A stretch of DNA of 64,000 nt from DASZBX01 sp035943635 (GTDB lineage: Bacteria > Actinomycetota > Actinomycetes > Streptomycetales > Catenulisporaceae). Both the position numbers and the translations under genes were made by a program. Shown piece by piece: positions 19,435-28,472 of this stretch. Position 1 is the first letter of the stretch. Each line of letters starts with the position of its first letter. The stretch covers positions 62,001-126,000 of the forward strand of contig DASZBX010000067.1 in the NCBI GenBank assembly GCA_035943635.1. The letters are read 5' to 3'. Below the pieces are notes generated by a model that had not been told where the DNA came from, searched no databases, and saw only the letters and a list, made by a program, of their open reading frames with translations.

Positions 19435-19584
19435 GTGTTCTTGGCAGTGCTGTCGACACAGTGGAGGTCGCCGGACTTCGGCGGGCTCCAGGACACCGGA
19501 TCGTGCGGACTTTCCCCGAGTTTGGTTTGCCGGTCCCCGGTGCCAGGTAGGGTCGTATCGTCGCAGCACTCCGCGAGGAGGTGA
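19435..19584 (+). CDS. Candidate 49-residue leader peptide upstream of arc
   Basis: A GTG preceded by the strong Shine-Dalgarno sequence GGAGGGGG opens a 49-codon frame whose TGA lies inside the arc ribosome-binding site, five bases before the arc start. That geometry would couple arc translation to it. The peptide (MFLAVLSTQWRSPDFGG at its start) is unrecognised and third-position G+C is only about 80%, below neighbouring genes, so it may not be conserved. Confidence 0.3.
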   Translation: MFLAVLSTQWRSPDFGGLQDTGSCGLSPSLVCRSPVPGRVVSSQHSARR

Positions 19585-19589
19585 GGACC

Positions 19590-21401
19590 GTGCCAACCTA
19601 CGAAGACGACAAGCCCCAGCGAGCCACCGGTTCCCGGACCGGTCGGGCCAACCCGGTCGGTTCCGGACCCGGCGGGCCCGGGGCGGACCCGGCGGCCCAG
19701 GTCGCGTATCTCGAACAGGAGATCGCCGTCCTGCGGCGGCGCCTGGCCGAGAGCCCGCGCGGCACCCGGGACCGGGCGCTGGAGGACCGCGTCGGCGAGC
19801 TGCAGGCCACCGTGGCCGGCTTGACCGCGCAGAACGAGCGGCTGATCTCCACCCTGCGCGACGCCAGGGACCAGATCATCGCGCTGAAGGAGGAGGTCGA
19901 CCGGCTGGCCCAGCCGCCGGCCGGCTTCGGCGTGTTCCTGGAGGCCAACGAGGACGGCACCGCCGACATCTTCACCGGCGGCCGCAAGCTGCGGGTGACG
20001 GTCAGCCCGAGCCTGGAGCTCGGCGACCTGCGCCCCGGCCAGGAGGTCATGCTCAACGAGGCGCTGAACGTGGTCGCCGCGATGGCCTTCGAGAAGGTCG
20101 GCGAGATCGTCACCCTCAAGGAGATCCTCGAGGACGGCGTGCGCGCCCTGGTCACCGGGCACACCGACGAGGAGCGGGTGGTCCGGCTGGCCGAGCCGCT
20201 GCTGGACACGGTGATCCGCACCGGCGACGCCCTGCTGCTGGAGCCGCGGTCCGGCTACGTCTACGAGCGGGTGCCCAAGTCCGAGGTCGAGGAACTCGTC
20301 CTGGAGGAGGTCCCCGACATCGACTACGCCGACATCGGCGGCCTCGGCGGCCAGATCGAGCTGATCCGGGACGCGGTCGAGCTGCCCTACCTGCACCCGG
20401 AGCTGTTCAAGGAGCACAAGCTGCGCCCGCCCAAGGGCGTGCTGCTCTACGGCCCGCCCGGCTGCGGCAAGACCCTGATCGCCAAGGCGGTGGCCAACTC
20501 GCTGTCCAAGAAGGTGGCCGAGCTCTCCGGCAAGGAGCAGGGCAAGAGCTACTTCCTGAACATCAAGGGCCCGGAGCTGCTGAACAAGTACGTCGGGGAG
20601 ACCGAGCGGCACATCCGCCTGGTCTTCCAGCGGGCCCGGGAGAAGGCCAGCGAGGGCACTCCGGTGATCGTCTTCTTCGACGAGATGGACTCGCTCTTCC
20701 GCACCCGCGGCTCCGGGGTGTCCTCCGACGTGGAGAACACCATCGTGCCCCAGCTGCTGTCGGAGATCGACGGCGTCGAGGGCTTGGAGAACGTGATCGT
20801 GATCGGCGCCTCCAACCGCGAGGACATGATCGACCCGGCGATCCTGCGGCCCGGCCGGCTGGACGTCAAGATCAAGATCGAGCGTCCGGACGCCGAGGCG
20901 GCCAAGGACATCTTCGCCAAGTACCTCACCGCGGAACTGCCGCTGCACAGCGACGACCTGGCCGAGCACTCGGGCGACCGGGGCGCGACCGTGTCGGCGA
21001 TGGTGCAGAGCACGGTCGAGCGGATGTACTCGGAGACCGAGGAGAACCGCTTCCTCGAGGTCACCTACGCCAACGGCGACAAAGAAGTGCTCTACTTCAA
21101 GGACTTCAACTCCGGCGCGATGATCCAGAACATCGTGGACCGGGCCAAGAAGTCCGCGATCAAGGACTTCCTGGAGCTGCACCAGAAGGGGATCCGGATC
21201 GCGCACCTGCTCGGCGCGTGCGTGGACGAGTTCAAGGAGAACGAGGACCTGCCCAACACCACCAACCCGGACGACTGGGCCCGGATCTCCGGCAAGAAGG
21301 GCGAGCGGATCGTGTTCATCCGCACCCTGGTCACCGGGAAGAAGGGGTCGGAGTCCGGCCGCTCGATCGACACCGTCAGCAACACCGGGCAGTACCTGTA
21401 A
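19590..21401 (+). CDS. arc: Proteasome-associated AAA ATPase ARC/Mpa
   Basis: Hexameric unfoldase that binds Pup through its coiled coil and threads pupylated proteins into the 20S proteasome. 603 residues: coiled coil (about 35-100), two OB folds, AAA domain with Walker A GPPGCGKT (288-295) and Walker B VIVFFDEMD (about 358-366), and a C-terminal GQYL tail, the penultimate Tyr being the proteasome-docking residue. I prefer the GTG at 19590, five bases after GGAGGTGA, over the one at 19581, which has no room for a ribosome-binding site. Confidence 0.97.
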   Translation: MPTYEDDKPQRATGSRTGRANPVGSGPGGPGADPAAQVAYLEQEIAVLRRRLAESPRGTRDRALEDRVGELQATVAGLTAQNERLISTLRDARDQIIALKEEVDRLAQPPAGFGVFLEANEDGTADIFTGGRKLRVTVSPSLELGDLRPGQEVMLNEALNVVAAMAFEKVGEIVTLKEILEDGVRALVTGHTDEERVVRLAEPLLDTVIRTGDALLLEPRSGYVYERVPKSEVEELVLEEVPDIDYADIGGLGGQIELIRDAVELPYLHPELFKEHKLRPPKGVLLYGPPGCGKTLIAKAVANSLSKKVAELSGKEQGKSYFLNIKGPELLNKYVGETERHIRLVFQRAREKASEGTPVIVFFDEMDSLFRTRGSGVSSDVENTIVPQLLSEIDGVEGLENVIVIGASNREDMIDPAILRPGRLDVKIKIERPDAEAAKDIFAKYLTAELPLHSDDLAEHSGDRGATVSAMVQSTVERMYSETEENRFLEVTYANGDKEVLYFKDFNSGAMIQNIVDRAKKSAIKDFLELHQKGIRIAHLLGACVDEFKENEDLPNTTNPDDWARISGKKGERIVFIRTLVTGKKGSESGRSIDTVSNTGQYL

Positions 21402-21559
21402 GGGTGCGCCGACGACACGTGGGCGGCCGGTCGGCCGCCGCACGTCAGCCGGCGCGGGACGACGTGGTCCCGCGCCGGGACCGGGTGGTGAGAAATGGGG
21501 AGAGTTTCGTTGGTGGTCGACGGTCCCGAACCGCGTCCGGACGACATAGGCTGGTCACT

Positions 21560-23074
21560 ATGAGCGTACGACGGGTAATGGGCAGTGAGACAGAGTACGG
21601 AATCTCCGTACCCGGGCATCCGAACGCGAACGCGATGTTGACCTCGTCGCAGATCGTCAACGCCTATGCCTCGGCGATGCACCGGGCCCGGCGGGCCCGG
21701 TGGGACTTCGAGGAGGAGAACCCGCTGCGCGACGCCCGCGGGTTCGACCTGGCCCGCGAGCTGGCCGACGCGAGCCAGCTGACCGACGAGGACTCCAGCC
21801 TGGCCAACGTGATCCTGACCAACGGCGCGCGGCTCTACGTGGACCACGCCCACCCGGAGTATTCCAGCCCTGAGGTGACCAACCCGAGGGACGCGGTGGT
21901 CTGGGACAAGGCCGGGGAGTGGATCATGGCCGAGGCCGCCCGGCACGCCGCCGTGGTGCCCGGCTCGCTGCCGATCAACCTCTACAAGAACAACACCGAC
22001 AACAAGGGCGCCTCCTACGGCTCGCACGAGAACTACCTGGTCTCCCGGGCCACCGCCTTCGCCGAGATCATCCGGCACCTGACCCCGTTCTTCGTCACCC
22101 GCCAGGTGTTCACCGGGGCCGGCCGGGTCGGGATCGGCCAGGACGGGCGCACCCACGGCTTCCAGATCTCCCAGCGGGCGGACTTCTTCGAGGTCGAGGT
22201 CGGCCTGGAGACCACCCTCAAGCGCCCGATCATCAACACCCGGGACGAGCCGCACGCGGACCCGGAGCGCTACCGCCGGCTGCACGTGATCATCGGCGAC
22301 GCCAATCTGGCCGAGATCCCGATGTACCTGAAGATGGGCACCACCTCCCTGGTCCTGGCCATGATCGAGGACCGGTTCATCTCCACCGACTTCACCATCG
22401 ACCAGCCGGTGCGCACCCTGCACCAGATCAGCCACGACCCGAGCCTGAAACACCTGGTGATGCTGCGCTCCGGCCGCAAGCTGACCGCGGTGCAGCTGCA
22501 GATGGAGTACTTCGAGCAGGCTCGCAAGTACACCGAGGACAAGTACGGCACGGACGTGGACGACGTCACCAAGGACGTCCTGGAGCGCTGGGAGTCCGTG
22601 CTCACCCGGCTGGAGTCGGACCCGATGACGCTCACCCGGGAGCTGGACTGGGTGGCCAAGCGCGAGATCCTCGAGGGCTACCGGATGCGCGACGCGGTGG
22701 ACTGGGACAACGCCCGGCTGCACCTGGTCGACCTGCAGTACTCCGACGTGCGGCCGGAGAAGGGCCTGTACCAGCGGCTGGCCGCCCGCGGCCGGTTCGA
22801 GCGGATCACCACCGACGCGGAGATCCGGGCCGCGGTGGACAACCCGCCGCCGGACACCCGGGCCTACTTCCGCGGCCGCTGCCTGGACAAGTACGCCGAC
22901 TCGGTCGCCGCCGCCTCCTGGGACTCGGTCATCTTCGACCTGCCGGACCGCGAGTCGCTCCAGCGGGTGCCCACGCTCGACCCGCTGCGCGGCACCAAGG
23001 CGCACGTCGAGGGCCTGATCGACCGCTGCCGCACGGCCGCCGAACTCGTGGCCGAGATCACCGGCACGAAGTGA
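21560..23074 (+). CDS. dop: Pup deamidase/depupylase
   Basis: Converts the C-terminal Gln of Pup to Glu and removes Pup from substrates. 504 residues of the carboxylate-amine ligase fold: MGSETEYGI at the ATP/Mg site, NLYKNNTDNKGASYGSHENY in the active-site region (given here in short: KNNTDNKG), RPIINTRDEPHAD. The Dop-specific insertion (LARELADASQLTDEDSS) after DARGFD separates it from the ligase PafA. An ATG six codons downstream is an alternative start. It lies between arc and pup. Confidence 0.96.
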   Translation: MSVRRVMGSETEYGISVPGHPNANAMLTSSQIVNAYASAMHRARRARWDFEEENPLRDARGFDLARELADASQLTDEDSSLANVILTNGARLYVDHAHPEYSSPEVTNPRDAVVWDKAGEWIMAEAARHAAVVPGSLPINLYKNNTDNKGASYGSHENYLVSRATAFAEIIRHLTPFFVTRQVFTGAGRVGIGQDGRTHGFQISQRADFFEVEVGLETTLKRPIINTRDEPHADPERYRRLHVIIGDANLAEIPMYLKMGTTSLVLAMIEDRFISTDFTIDQPVRTLHQISHDPSLKHLVMLRSGRKLTAVQLQMEYFEQARKYTEDKYGTDVDDVTKDVLERWESVLTRLESDPMTLTRELDWVAKREILEGYRMRDAVDWDNARLHLVDLQYSDVRPEKGLYQRLAARGRFERITTDAEIRAAVDNPPPDTRAYFRGRCLDKYADSVAAASWDSVIFDLPDRESLQRVPTLDPLRGTKAHVEGLIDRCRTAAELVAEITGTK

Positions 23075-23318
23075 CCGCAGCCCTCGCGCGCCCGCGGGCC
23101 TCGCCCGCCGGTGAGCCGCGCCCGCCCGCCGGACCGGTGTCCGCCGGAGCGCGGTGCGCGGTGCGCCGAAATCTCCCCGGTGTGAACCGGGCGCTCGTTG
23201 GGCATCAGCCCGGCGAGCGACCCGGTGGCGGGGGAAATCCCTCCCTCCAGCCGGGGGCAGGGCGTAGGGTTTGATCACAGGTCTTCCGGGGCCGATTGGG
23301 AAGGGTGGAGATCTTACG

Positions 23319-23528
23319 ATGGCGAACACCGAGGGCGGCGGCCAGGAGCGCGTCTCGCGCCAGGAGAGCCAGGACGAGCAGGAGTCGGTCGAGGAGTCCA
23401 GCGAGCTGCGCGAGCGCCAGGCCAAGCTCTCCGAGGACGTCGACGACATCCTGGACGAGATCGACGAGGTGCTGGAGACCGACGCCGAGGCGTTCGTCCG
23501 CGGCTTCGTCCAGAAGGGCGGGCAGTAG
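23319..23528 (+). CDS. pup: Prokaryotic ubiquitin-like protein Pup
   Basis: 69-residue, mostly disordered acidic modifier. The C-terminal half (DDILDEIDEVLETDAEAF then VQKGGQ) contains the Arc-binding helix and ends in Gly-Gly-Gln, so the Gln form must be deamidated by Dop before PafA can ligate it. Its size is normal for actinomycetes (60-75 residues). The ATG follows AAGGGTGGAG. A hairpin directly after the stop may limit readthrough into prcB. Confidence 0.97.
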   Translation: MANTEGGGQERVSRQESQDEQESVEESSELRERQAKLSEDVDDILDEIDEVLETDAEAFVRGFVQKGGQ

Positions 23529-23538
23529 CCCCGCACGG

Positions 23539-23561
23539 GCCGGCTGGGCGTGCCAGCCGGC
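23539..23561 (+). terminator. Attenuating hairpin between pup and prcB
   Basis: Nine perfect pairs, GCCGGCTGG with CCAGCCGGC, around a GCGTG loop, followed by CTTTCC, starting 10 bases after the pup stop. It could act as a partial terminator giving more Pup than proteasome subunits. Confidence 0.65.
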
Positions 23562-23649
23562 TTTCCGATCAGTCCGGCCGGCGGGCCCCGAGCGGGCGGC
23601 CGGACCGGCACGACCACCTTTGTGACCAGAGAGACGAGAGAGGGTACAC

Positions 23650-24525
23650 GTGGCCTCGCAGCGCAATCATGGCGGTGGACCAGACCTGGGACCGCTGTCC
23701 GGACCGTTCTTCCATGCGGCGATGCCGTCGTTCACCGAGTTCCTCTCCGCGTACAAGCCGGAGTACCTGCCGGGCCGGCGGATGGCCGAGCTCGGGGTGC
23801 CGGGCGGCGGGCCGGTCCCGCTGGAGGCCCCGCACGGCACCACGATCGTGGCGCTGACCTTCCCCGGCGGCGTGGTGATGGCCGGGGACCGGCGGGCCAC
23901 CGCCGGCAGCATGATCGCCCAGCGCGACATCCAGAAGGTCTTCCCGGCCGACGAGTACTCCTGCGTGGGCGTGGCCGGCACCGCGGGCCTGGCGATCGAG
24001 ATGGTCAAGCTCTTCAAGGTCGAGCTGGAGCACTACGAGAAGATCGAAGGGGTCGAACTGTCCCTGGAGGGCAAGGCCAACCGGCTGGCCACCATGATCC
24101 GGGGCAACCTGTCCCTGGCGATGCAGGGCCTGGCGGTCGTGCCGCTGTTCGCCGGGTACGACGTGCAGTCCGGCGAGAGCCGGATCTTCAGTTACGACCC
24201 GGTCGGCGGCCAGTACGAGGAGTTCGGCTTCTACGCGGTCGGCTCCGGCTCGGTCTTCGCCCGCGGCTCGCTCAAGAAGCTCTACCGGGCCGACCTGGAC
24301 GCCGAGGGCGCGGCCACCGTGGCCATCCAGGCGCTCTACGACGCGGCCGACGACGACTCGGCCACCGGCGGCCCGGACCTGACCCGCAAGATCTACCCGG
24401 TCGTCATGGTCGTCACCGAGGACGGCTACCGCCACCTGGCCGACGCCGAGGTCGGCGAGCTGGTCCAGACCGTGGTCACGGCCCGCTACGGGGCCCCCGA
24501 CGGGCCGAACGCGCCGCTGAGCTGA
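23650..24525 (+). CDS. prcB: 20S proteasome beta subunit
   Basis: Catalytic subunit of the 20S core. 291 residues including a 63-residue propeptide; cleavage before Thr64 (HG/TTIVALTFPGG) would expose the N-terminal nucleophile. Counting from that Thr, Asp17 (AGDRR) and Lys33 (IQKVF) complete the active site. The propeptide normally assists assembly with the alpha rings. The GTG start follows GAGAGGG. It is 120 bases after pup and 67 before prcA. Confidence 0.97.
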   Translation: MASQRNHGGGPDLGPLSGPFFHAAMPSFTEFLSAYKPEYLPGRRMAELGVPGGGPVPLEAPHGTTIVALTFPGGVVMAGDRRATAGSMIAQRDIQKVFPADEYSCVGVAGTAGLAIEMVKLFKVELEHYEKIEGVELSLEGKANRLATMIRGNLSLAMQGLAVVPLFAGYDVQSGESRIFSYDPVGGQYEEFGFYAVGSGSVFARGSLKKLYRADLDAEGAATVAIQALYDAADDDSATGGPDLTRKIYPVVMVVTEDGYRHLADAEVGELVQTVVTARYGAPDGPNAPLS

Positions 24526-24592
24526 GCTGAGCCGGCCGCGGCCCGGCCGGCCACCCTGCCCGATCCACTTCGACCACTGACGAGGAAGCAAC

Positions 24593-25486
24593 GTGTCGAC
24601 GCCGTTCTACGTCTCACCAGAGCAGTTGATGAAGGACCGCGCGGACTACGCCCGCAAGGGCATCGCCCGCGGCCGCTCCGTCGCGGTGCTCGCCTACGAC
24701 GACGGCATCCTGCTCGTCGGCGAGAACCCCTCCCGCGCCCTGCACAAGATCAGCGAGGTCTACGACCGGATCGCGTTCGCCGCGGCCGGCAAGTACAACG
24801 AGTACGAGAACCTGCGCCAGGCCGGGGTCCGGGTGGCCGACACCCGCGGCTACCTCTACGACCGGCGCGATGTGAGCGGCCGGGGCCTGGCCAACGTCTA
24901 CGCCCAGACCCTGGGCACCATCTTCTCCGAGGCCAGCAAGCCCTACGAGGTCGAACTGATCATCGCCGAGGTCGGCGACCGGCCGGAGGACGACCAGATC
25001 TACCGGCTCACCTACGACGGCTCGGTGGCCGACGCGCAGGACTTCGTGGTGATGGGCGGCCCGGCCGAGGCGGTCAGCACCGTGCTCAAGCGCACCTACG
25101 TGGCCGGGGCGACCCTGGGCGAGGTGCTGCGGGTCGCGGTGGACGCGCTGGGCCGGGACGGCACCGAGCCGCGCACCATCGCGCCCAACCAGCTCGAGGT
25201 CGCGGTGCTCGACCGCAACCGCAAGCAGGAGCGCAAGTTCCGCCGGGTGACCGGCGCCCAGCTGGCCCGGCTTCTGTCGGACGAGCCGGGCGCCGGGGAC
25301 GAGCTCGGCGAGAACGGCAACGGCGAGGGCCCGGAGGCGTCGGCCGAGCCGGCCGGTTCCGCCGAGGCCCCTGATACCACCGCGGCGCCGACGGCCGCGG
25401 CCGACCCGGACACCGACGTGATCGACCTGATCGACGAGGTGCTCGACGAAGAGGGCGGGCAGGACGGCTCCACGGCACAAGAGTAA
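24593..25486 (+). CDS. prcA: 20S proteasome alpha subunit
   Basis: Structural alpha-ring subunit that forms the gated pore. 297 residues: N-terminal gate segment STPFYVSPEQLMKDRADYARKGI (starting residues STPFYVSPEQ), then the alpha fold to about residue 225. The remaining 70 residues are an acidic, Ala/Pro-rich tail ending in DVIDLIDEVLDEEGGQDGS. Part of that tail resembles the C-terminal region of Pup (DEIDEVL, GGQ). Tails of variable length occur in the family; this resemblance may be chance. The GTG follows GAGGAAG. Confidence 0.96.
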   Translation: MSTPFYVSPEQLMKDRADYARKGIARGRSVAVLAYDDGILLVGENPSRALHKISEVYDRIAFAAAGKYNEYENLRQAGVRVADTRGYLYDRRDVSGRGLANVYAQTLGTIFSEASKPYEVELIIAEVGDRPEDDQIYRLTYDGSVADAQDFVVMGGPAEAVSTVLKRTYVAGATLGEVLRVAVDALGRDGTEPRTIAPNQLEVAVLDRNRKQERKFRRVTGAQLARLLSDEPGAGDELGENGNGEGPEASAEPAGSAEAPDTTAAPTAAADPDTDVIDLIDEVLDEEGGQDGSTAQE

Positions 25487-25531
25487 GGCCCCTTTATCAA
25501 GGCAGTACGCGAAGCGAGGCGGTGGAAGCCG

Positions 25532-26893
25532 ATGGACCGTCGGATTTTCGGGCTCGAGAACGAATACGGCGTCACGTGTACGTTCCGAGGACAGCGCCGG
25601 CTGTCCCCGGACGAGGTCGCCCGCTACCTCTTCCGGCGGGTGGTCTCCTGGGGCCGCTCCTCCAACGTGTTCCTGCGCAACGGCGCCCGGCTCTACCTGG
25701 ACGTCGGCTCGCACCCGGAGTACGCCACCCCGGAGTGCGACTCGATCGAGGAACTGGTCGTGCACGACAAGGCCGGCGAGCGGATCCTGGAGGGCCTGGT
25801 CGTGGACGCCGAGCGGCGGCTGCACGAGGAGGGCATCGCCGGGGACGTGTACCTGTTCAAGAACAACACCGACTCGGCCGGCAACTCCTACGGCTGCCAC
25901 GAGAACTACCTGGTCACCCGGCACGGGGAGTTCTCCCGGCTGGCCGACGTGCTGATCCCGTTCCTGGTCACCCGGCAGCTGATCTGCGGCGCGGGCAAGG
26001 TGCTGCCGACCCCGCGCGGCGCGGTGTACTGCGTGAGCCAGCGGGCCGAGCACATCTGGGAGGGGGTCTCCTCGGCCACCACCCGGTCCCGGCCGATCAT
26101 CAACACCCGGGACGAGCCGCACGCCGACGCCGAACGCTACCGCCGGCTGCACGTGATCGTCGGGGACTCGAACATGAGCGAGACCACGATGATGCTCAAG
26201 GTCGGTGCGACCGACCTGGTGCTGCGGATGATCGAGGCCGGGATCGCGATGCGCGACCTGTCCCTGGAGAACCCGATCCGGGCCATCCGCGAGGTCAGCC
26301 ACGACCTGACCGGGCAGCGCAAGCTGCGCCTGGTCACCGGCCGGGAGGCCAGCGCGCTGGAGATCCAGCGGGACTACCTGGCCAAGGCGGCCGACTTCGC
26401 CGACCGCCGGGACCTGCGCACCGGCACCGTGGCCAAGGTGCTGGAGCTGTGGGAGCGGACCCTGGACGCGATCGAGGAGGCGGACCTGAGCAAGATCGAG
26501 CGGGAGATCGACTGGGTGATCAAGTACCGGCTGATCCAGCGCTACCAAGAGAAGCACGGCCTGACCATCGCCAACCCGCGGATCGCGCAGCTGGACCTGG
26601 CGTACCACGACATCAACCGCAGGCGCGGGCTGTACTACGTGATGGAGCGGCGCGGCCTGGTCGAGCGGATCACCCGCGACCTGGACATCTACACCGCCAA
26701 GTCGATCCCGCCGCAGAACACCCGGGCCAAGCTGCGCGGGGAGTTCATCAAGAAGGCGCAGGAGCAGCGGCGCGACTTCACGGTGGACTGGGTGCACCTG
26801 AAGCTCAACGACCAGGCGCAGCGCACCGTGCTGTGCAAAGACCCGTTCCGTTCGGTGGACGAGCGGGTGGAGAAGCTGATCGCCTCCATGTGA
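25532..26893 (+). CDS. pafA: Pup--protein ligase
   Basis: Activates the C-terminal Glu of Pup with ATP and links it to substrate lysines. 453 residues, the usual length, starting MDRRIFGLENEYG; related to Dop and glutamine synthetase-type ligases. Conserved active-site segments are FKNNTDSAGNSYGCHENY (short: NNTDSAGN) and RPIINTRDEPHADAERYRR. It lacks the Dop loop. The gene follows prcA by 45 bases and probably belongs to the same transcript. Confidence 0.97.
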   Translation: MDRRIFGLENEYGVTCTFRGQRRLSPDEVARYLFRRVVSWGRSSNVFLRNGARLYLDVGSHPEYATPECDSIEELVVHDKAGERILEGLVVDAERRLHEEGIAGDVYLFKNNTDSAGNSYGCHENYLVTRHGEFSRLADVLIPFLVTRQLICGAGKVLPTPRGAVYCVSQRAEHIWEGVSSATTRSRPIINTRDEPHADAERYRRLHVIVGDSNMSETTMMLKVGATDLVLRMIEAGIAMRDLSLENPIRAIREVSHDLTGQRKLRLVTGREASALEIQRDYLAKAADFADRRDLRTGTVAKVLELWERTLDAIEEADLSKIEREIDWVIKYRLIQRYQEKHGLTIANPRIAQLDLAYHDINRRRGLYYVMERRGLVERITRDLDIYTAKSIPPQNTRAKLRGEFIKKAQEQRRDFTVDWVHLKLNDQAQRTVLCKDPFRSVDERVEKLIASM

Positions 26894-27184
26894 GGCACGG
26901 CGCCCGAGGGCGTGGCGGCGCGCGGCGGCCCGGCGCGGTCCGGCGGAACTCCGCCGGACTCCGCGGCCGCCGCGGGCCGGCCCCCGCGGGCCGCTCACCG
27001 GCGCGTTCCCCGGCTCCGGGACCGGTGGCCGGGTGAACCAGTGTGTCCCACGATGGAGTGTAAAGTCTTGGTATCGACGCGTCGGTACCGATACGACCCG
27101 CTAGTCTGAGCCAGTCCGCCCGGGACCCGGGACCGTTCTGGTCGCCCGGTACTCCCGGACCACTCAGACACGGGACGGTTCGCA

Positions 27185-28195
27185 GTGCGTACGGATTCAC
27201 TGAACGGCGGCGCCCGCGGCCGTGCCCTGGCCGGCTGCCTGGCCGCGCTGCTGCTCGGCGCGGCGGCCTCGGCCTGCTCCTCCAGCGCGGCGGCGAGCCC
27301 GGGCGGCCCGGCCGCGGCCGGCGCCCTGCCGAAGGTGAGCGGCGCGGTCGGCCAGGAGGCCACCATCGTGCTGCCCGCGAACACCGCCGCGCCGGCCGAG
27401 CTGTCCACCCGGATCCTGGTCCAGGGCAGCGGCTCGGTCCTGGCCGCCGGGGAACTGGCCGCGGTCAACTACACCGCGATGGACTGGACCGGGGCCAAGA
27501 TGCTCGGCACCACCTACTCCGAGGATGGCGGCAAGACCCCGAACCAGCCCCAGGTGGTCACTCTGGGCACCTCCGGCCTGCTCTCGGCCTGGAACACCGC
27601 GCTGGTCGGGGCCCGGGTGGGCAGCCGGATCGAGGTGGTCTCGCCGCCGGCCGACGCCTTCGGCTCCGCGGGCAACAGCAAGGCCGGGGTGGCCGGCTCC
27701 GACGACCTGGTGTTCGTCCTGGACGTGGTCGGCGGCTACCCGGCCAACGCCGACATCACCGGCGCCCAGGCCGCGCAGACCGACGCCGCGCTGCCGAAGA
27801 TCACCGGGGAGCCCGGCACCGGGAACCCGGCCGTGGCCATCCCGGCCGGCGTCGCGCCGCCGACCACCCTGGTGTCCGACGTGCTGATCAAGGGCACCGG
27901 CGCGGCCGTGGCCAAGGGCCAGACCCTGGTGCTGCAGTACACCGGCGTGGACTGGAACACCGGCAAGAACTTCGACTCCTCGTTCACCCGCAAGCAGGCC
28001 TACGGCGTGGTGATCGGGGCCGGCCAGGTCATCCCGGGCTGGGATACCGGCCTGGTCGGCAAGCACGTCGGGGACCGGGTGCTGCTCGTCATCCCGCCGG
28101 CCGACGGCTACGGCCCGTCCGGCGGCCGGCCCACGGCCGGGATCGGCGCCAAGGACACGCTGGTGTTCGTCGTCGACATCGTCGACGCGTTGTAG
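27185..28195 (+). CDS. FKBP-type peptidyl-prolyl isomerase lipoprotein, two FKBP domains
   Basis: 336 residues from GTG. The signal sequence ends in a lipobox (ASAC), so it should be anchored outside the membrane. Two FKBP folds follow, about residues 60-190 and 210-336. The second keeps the core (LQYTGVDWNTGKNFDSSF; VIPGWDTGLVGKHVGDR; short forms of the consensus), whereas the first has lost several catalytic positions (MDWTGAKMLGTTY, LLSAWNTALVG) and may only bind proline peptides. It sits between pafA and rsgA; FKBPs here are common in actinomycetes, reason unknown. Confidence 0.88.
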   Translation: MRTDSLNGGARGRALAGCLAALLLGAAASACSSSAAASPGGPAAAGALPKVSGAVGQEATIVLPANTAAPAELSTRILVQGSGSVLAAGELAAVNYTAMDWTGAKMLGTTYSEDGGKTPNQPQVVTLGTSGLLSAWNTALVGARVGSRIEVVSPPADAFGSAGNSKAGVAGSDDLVFVLDVVGGYPANADITGAQAAQTDAALPKITGEPGTGNPAVAIPAGVAPPTTLVSDVLIKGTGAAVAKGQTLVLQYTGVDWNTGKNFDSSFTRKQAYGVVIGAGQVIPGWDTGLVGKHVGDRVLLVIPPADGYGPSGGRPTAGIGAKDTLVFVVDIVDAL

Positions 28196-28234
28196 GCGCC
28201 GCCGGAAATCGGATGCGCGGCCGGGAGTGCCGGA

Positions 28235-28240
28235 GTATGC
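28235..28240 (+). promoter_or_regulatory. Candidate -10 element upstream of the rsgA leader
   Basis: TATGCT lies about 80 bases upstream of the small leader frame at 28316. No good -35 hexamer is visible, so confidence is low. Confidence 0.35.
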
Positions 28241-28315
28241 TCGCGCCCGACAGCGCACGAACGGCGACCGTCCGGGACCCGACCGGACACCACAGGGAAG
28301 AGGGAGGTGGGCCAG

Positions 28316-28390
28316 ATGCCTGACACGGTGATGACAGCTGCCCTGAGCAGCCCCGGCGCACATCGTCCCGCCCTCCCGGCAGCCGCCTGA
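28316..28390 (+). CDS. Candidate 24-residue leader peptide before rsgA
   Basis: An ATG stands six bases after GGAGGTG, one of the strongest Shine-Dalgarno sequences in the window, and opens a 24-codon frame (MPDTVMTAALSSPGAHR at its start). It ends 82 bases before rsgA. Nothing in the composition suggests a classic amino-acid attenuator. The strong site argues that it is translated. Confidence 0.5.
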   Translation: MPDTVMTAALSSPGAHRPALPAAA

Positions 28391-28472
28391 CGCCCGAGCG
28401 TCGACGTACTCTCCCGCGTTCAGCGCCGCGTTCCCCGGGACGGCCCAGCCTTTCCCGAAGGGTTCCACTGCG

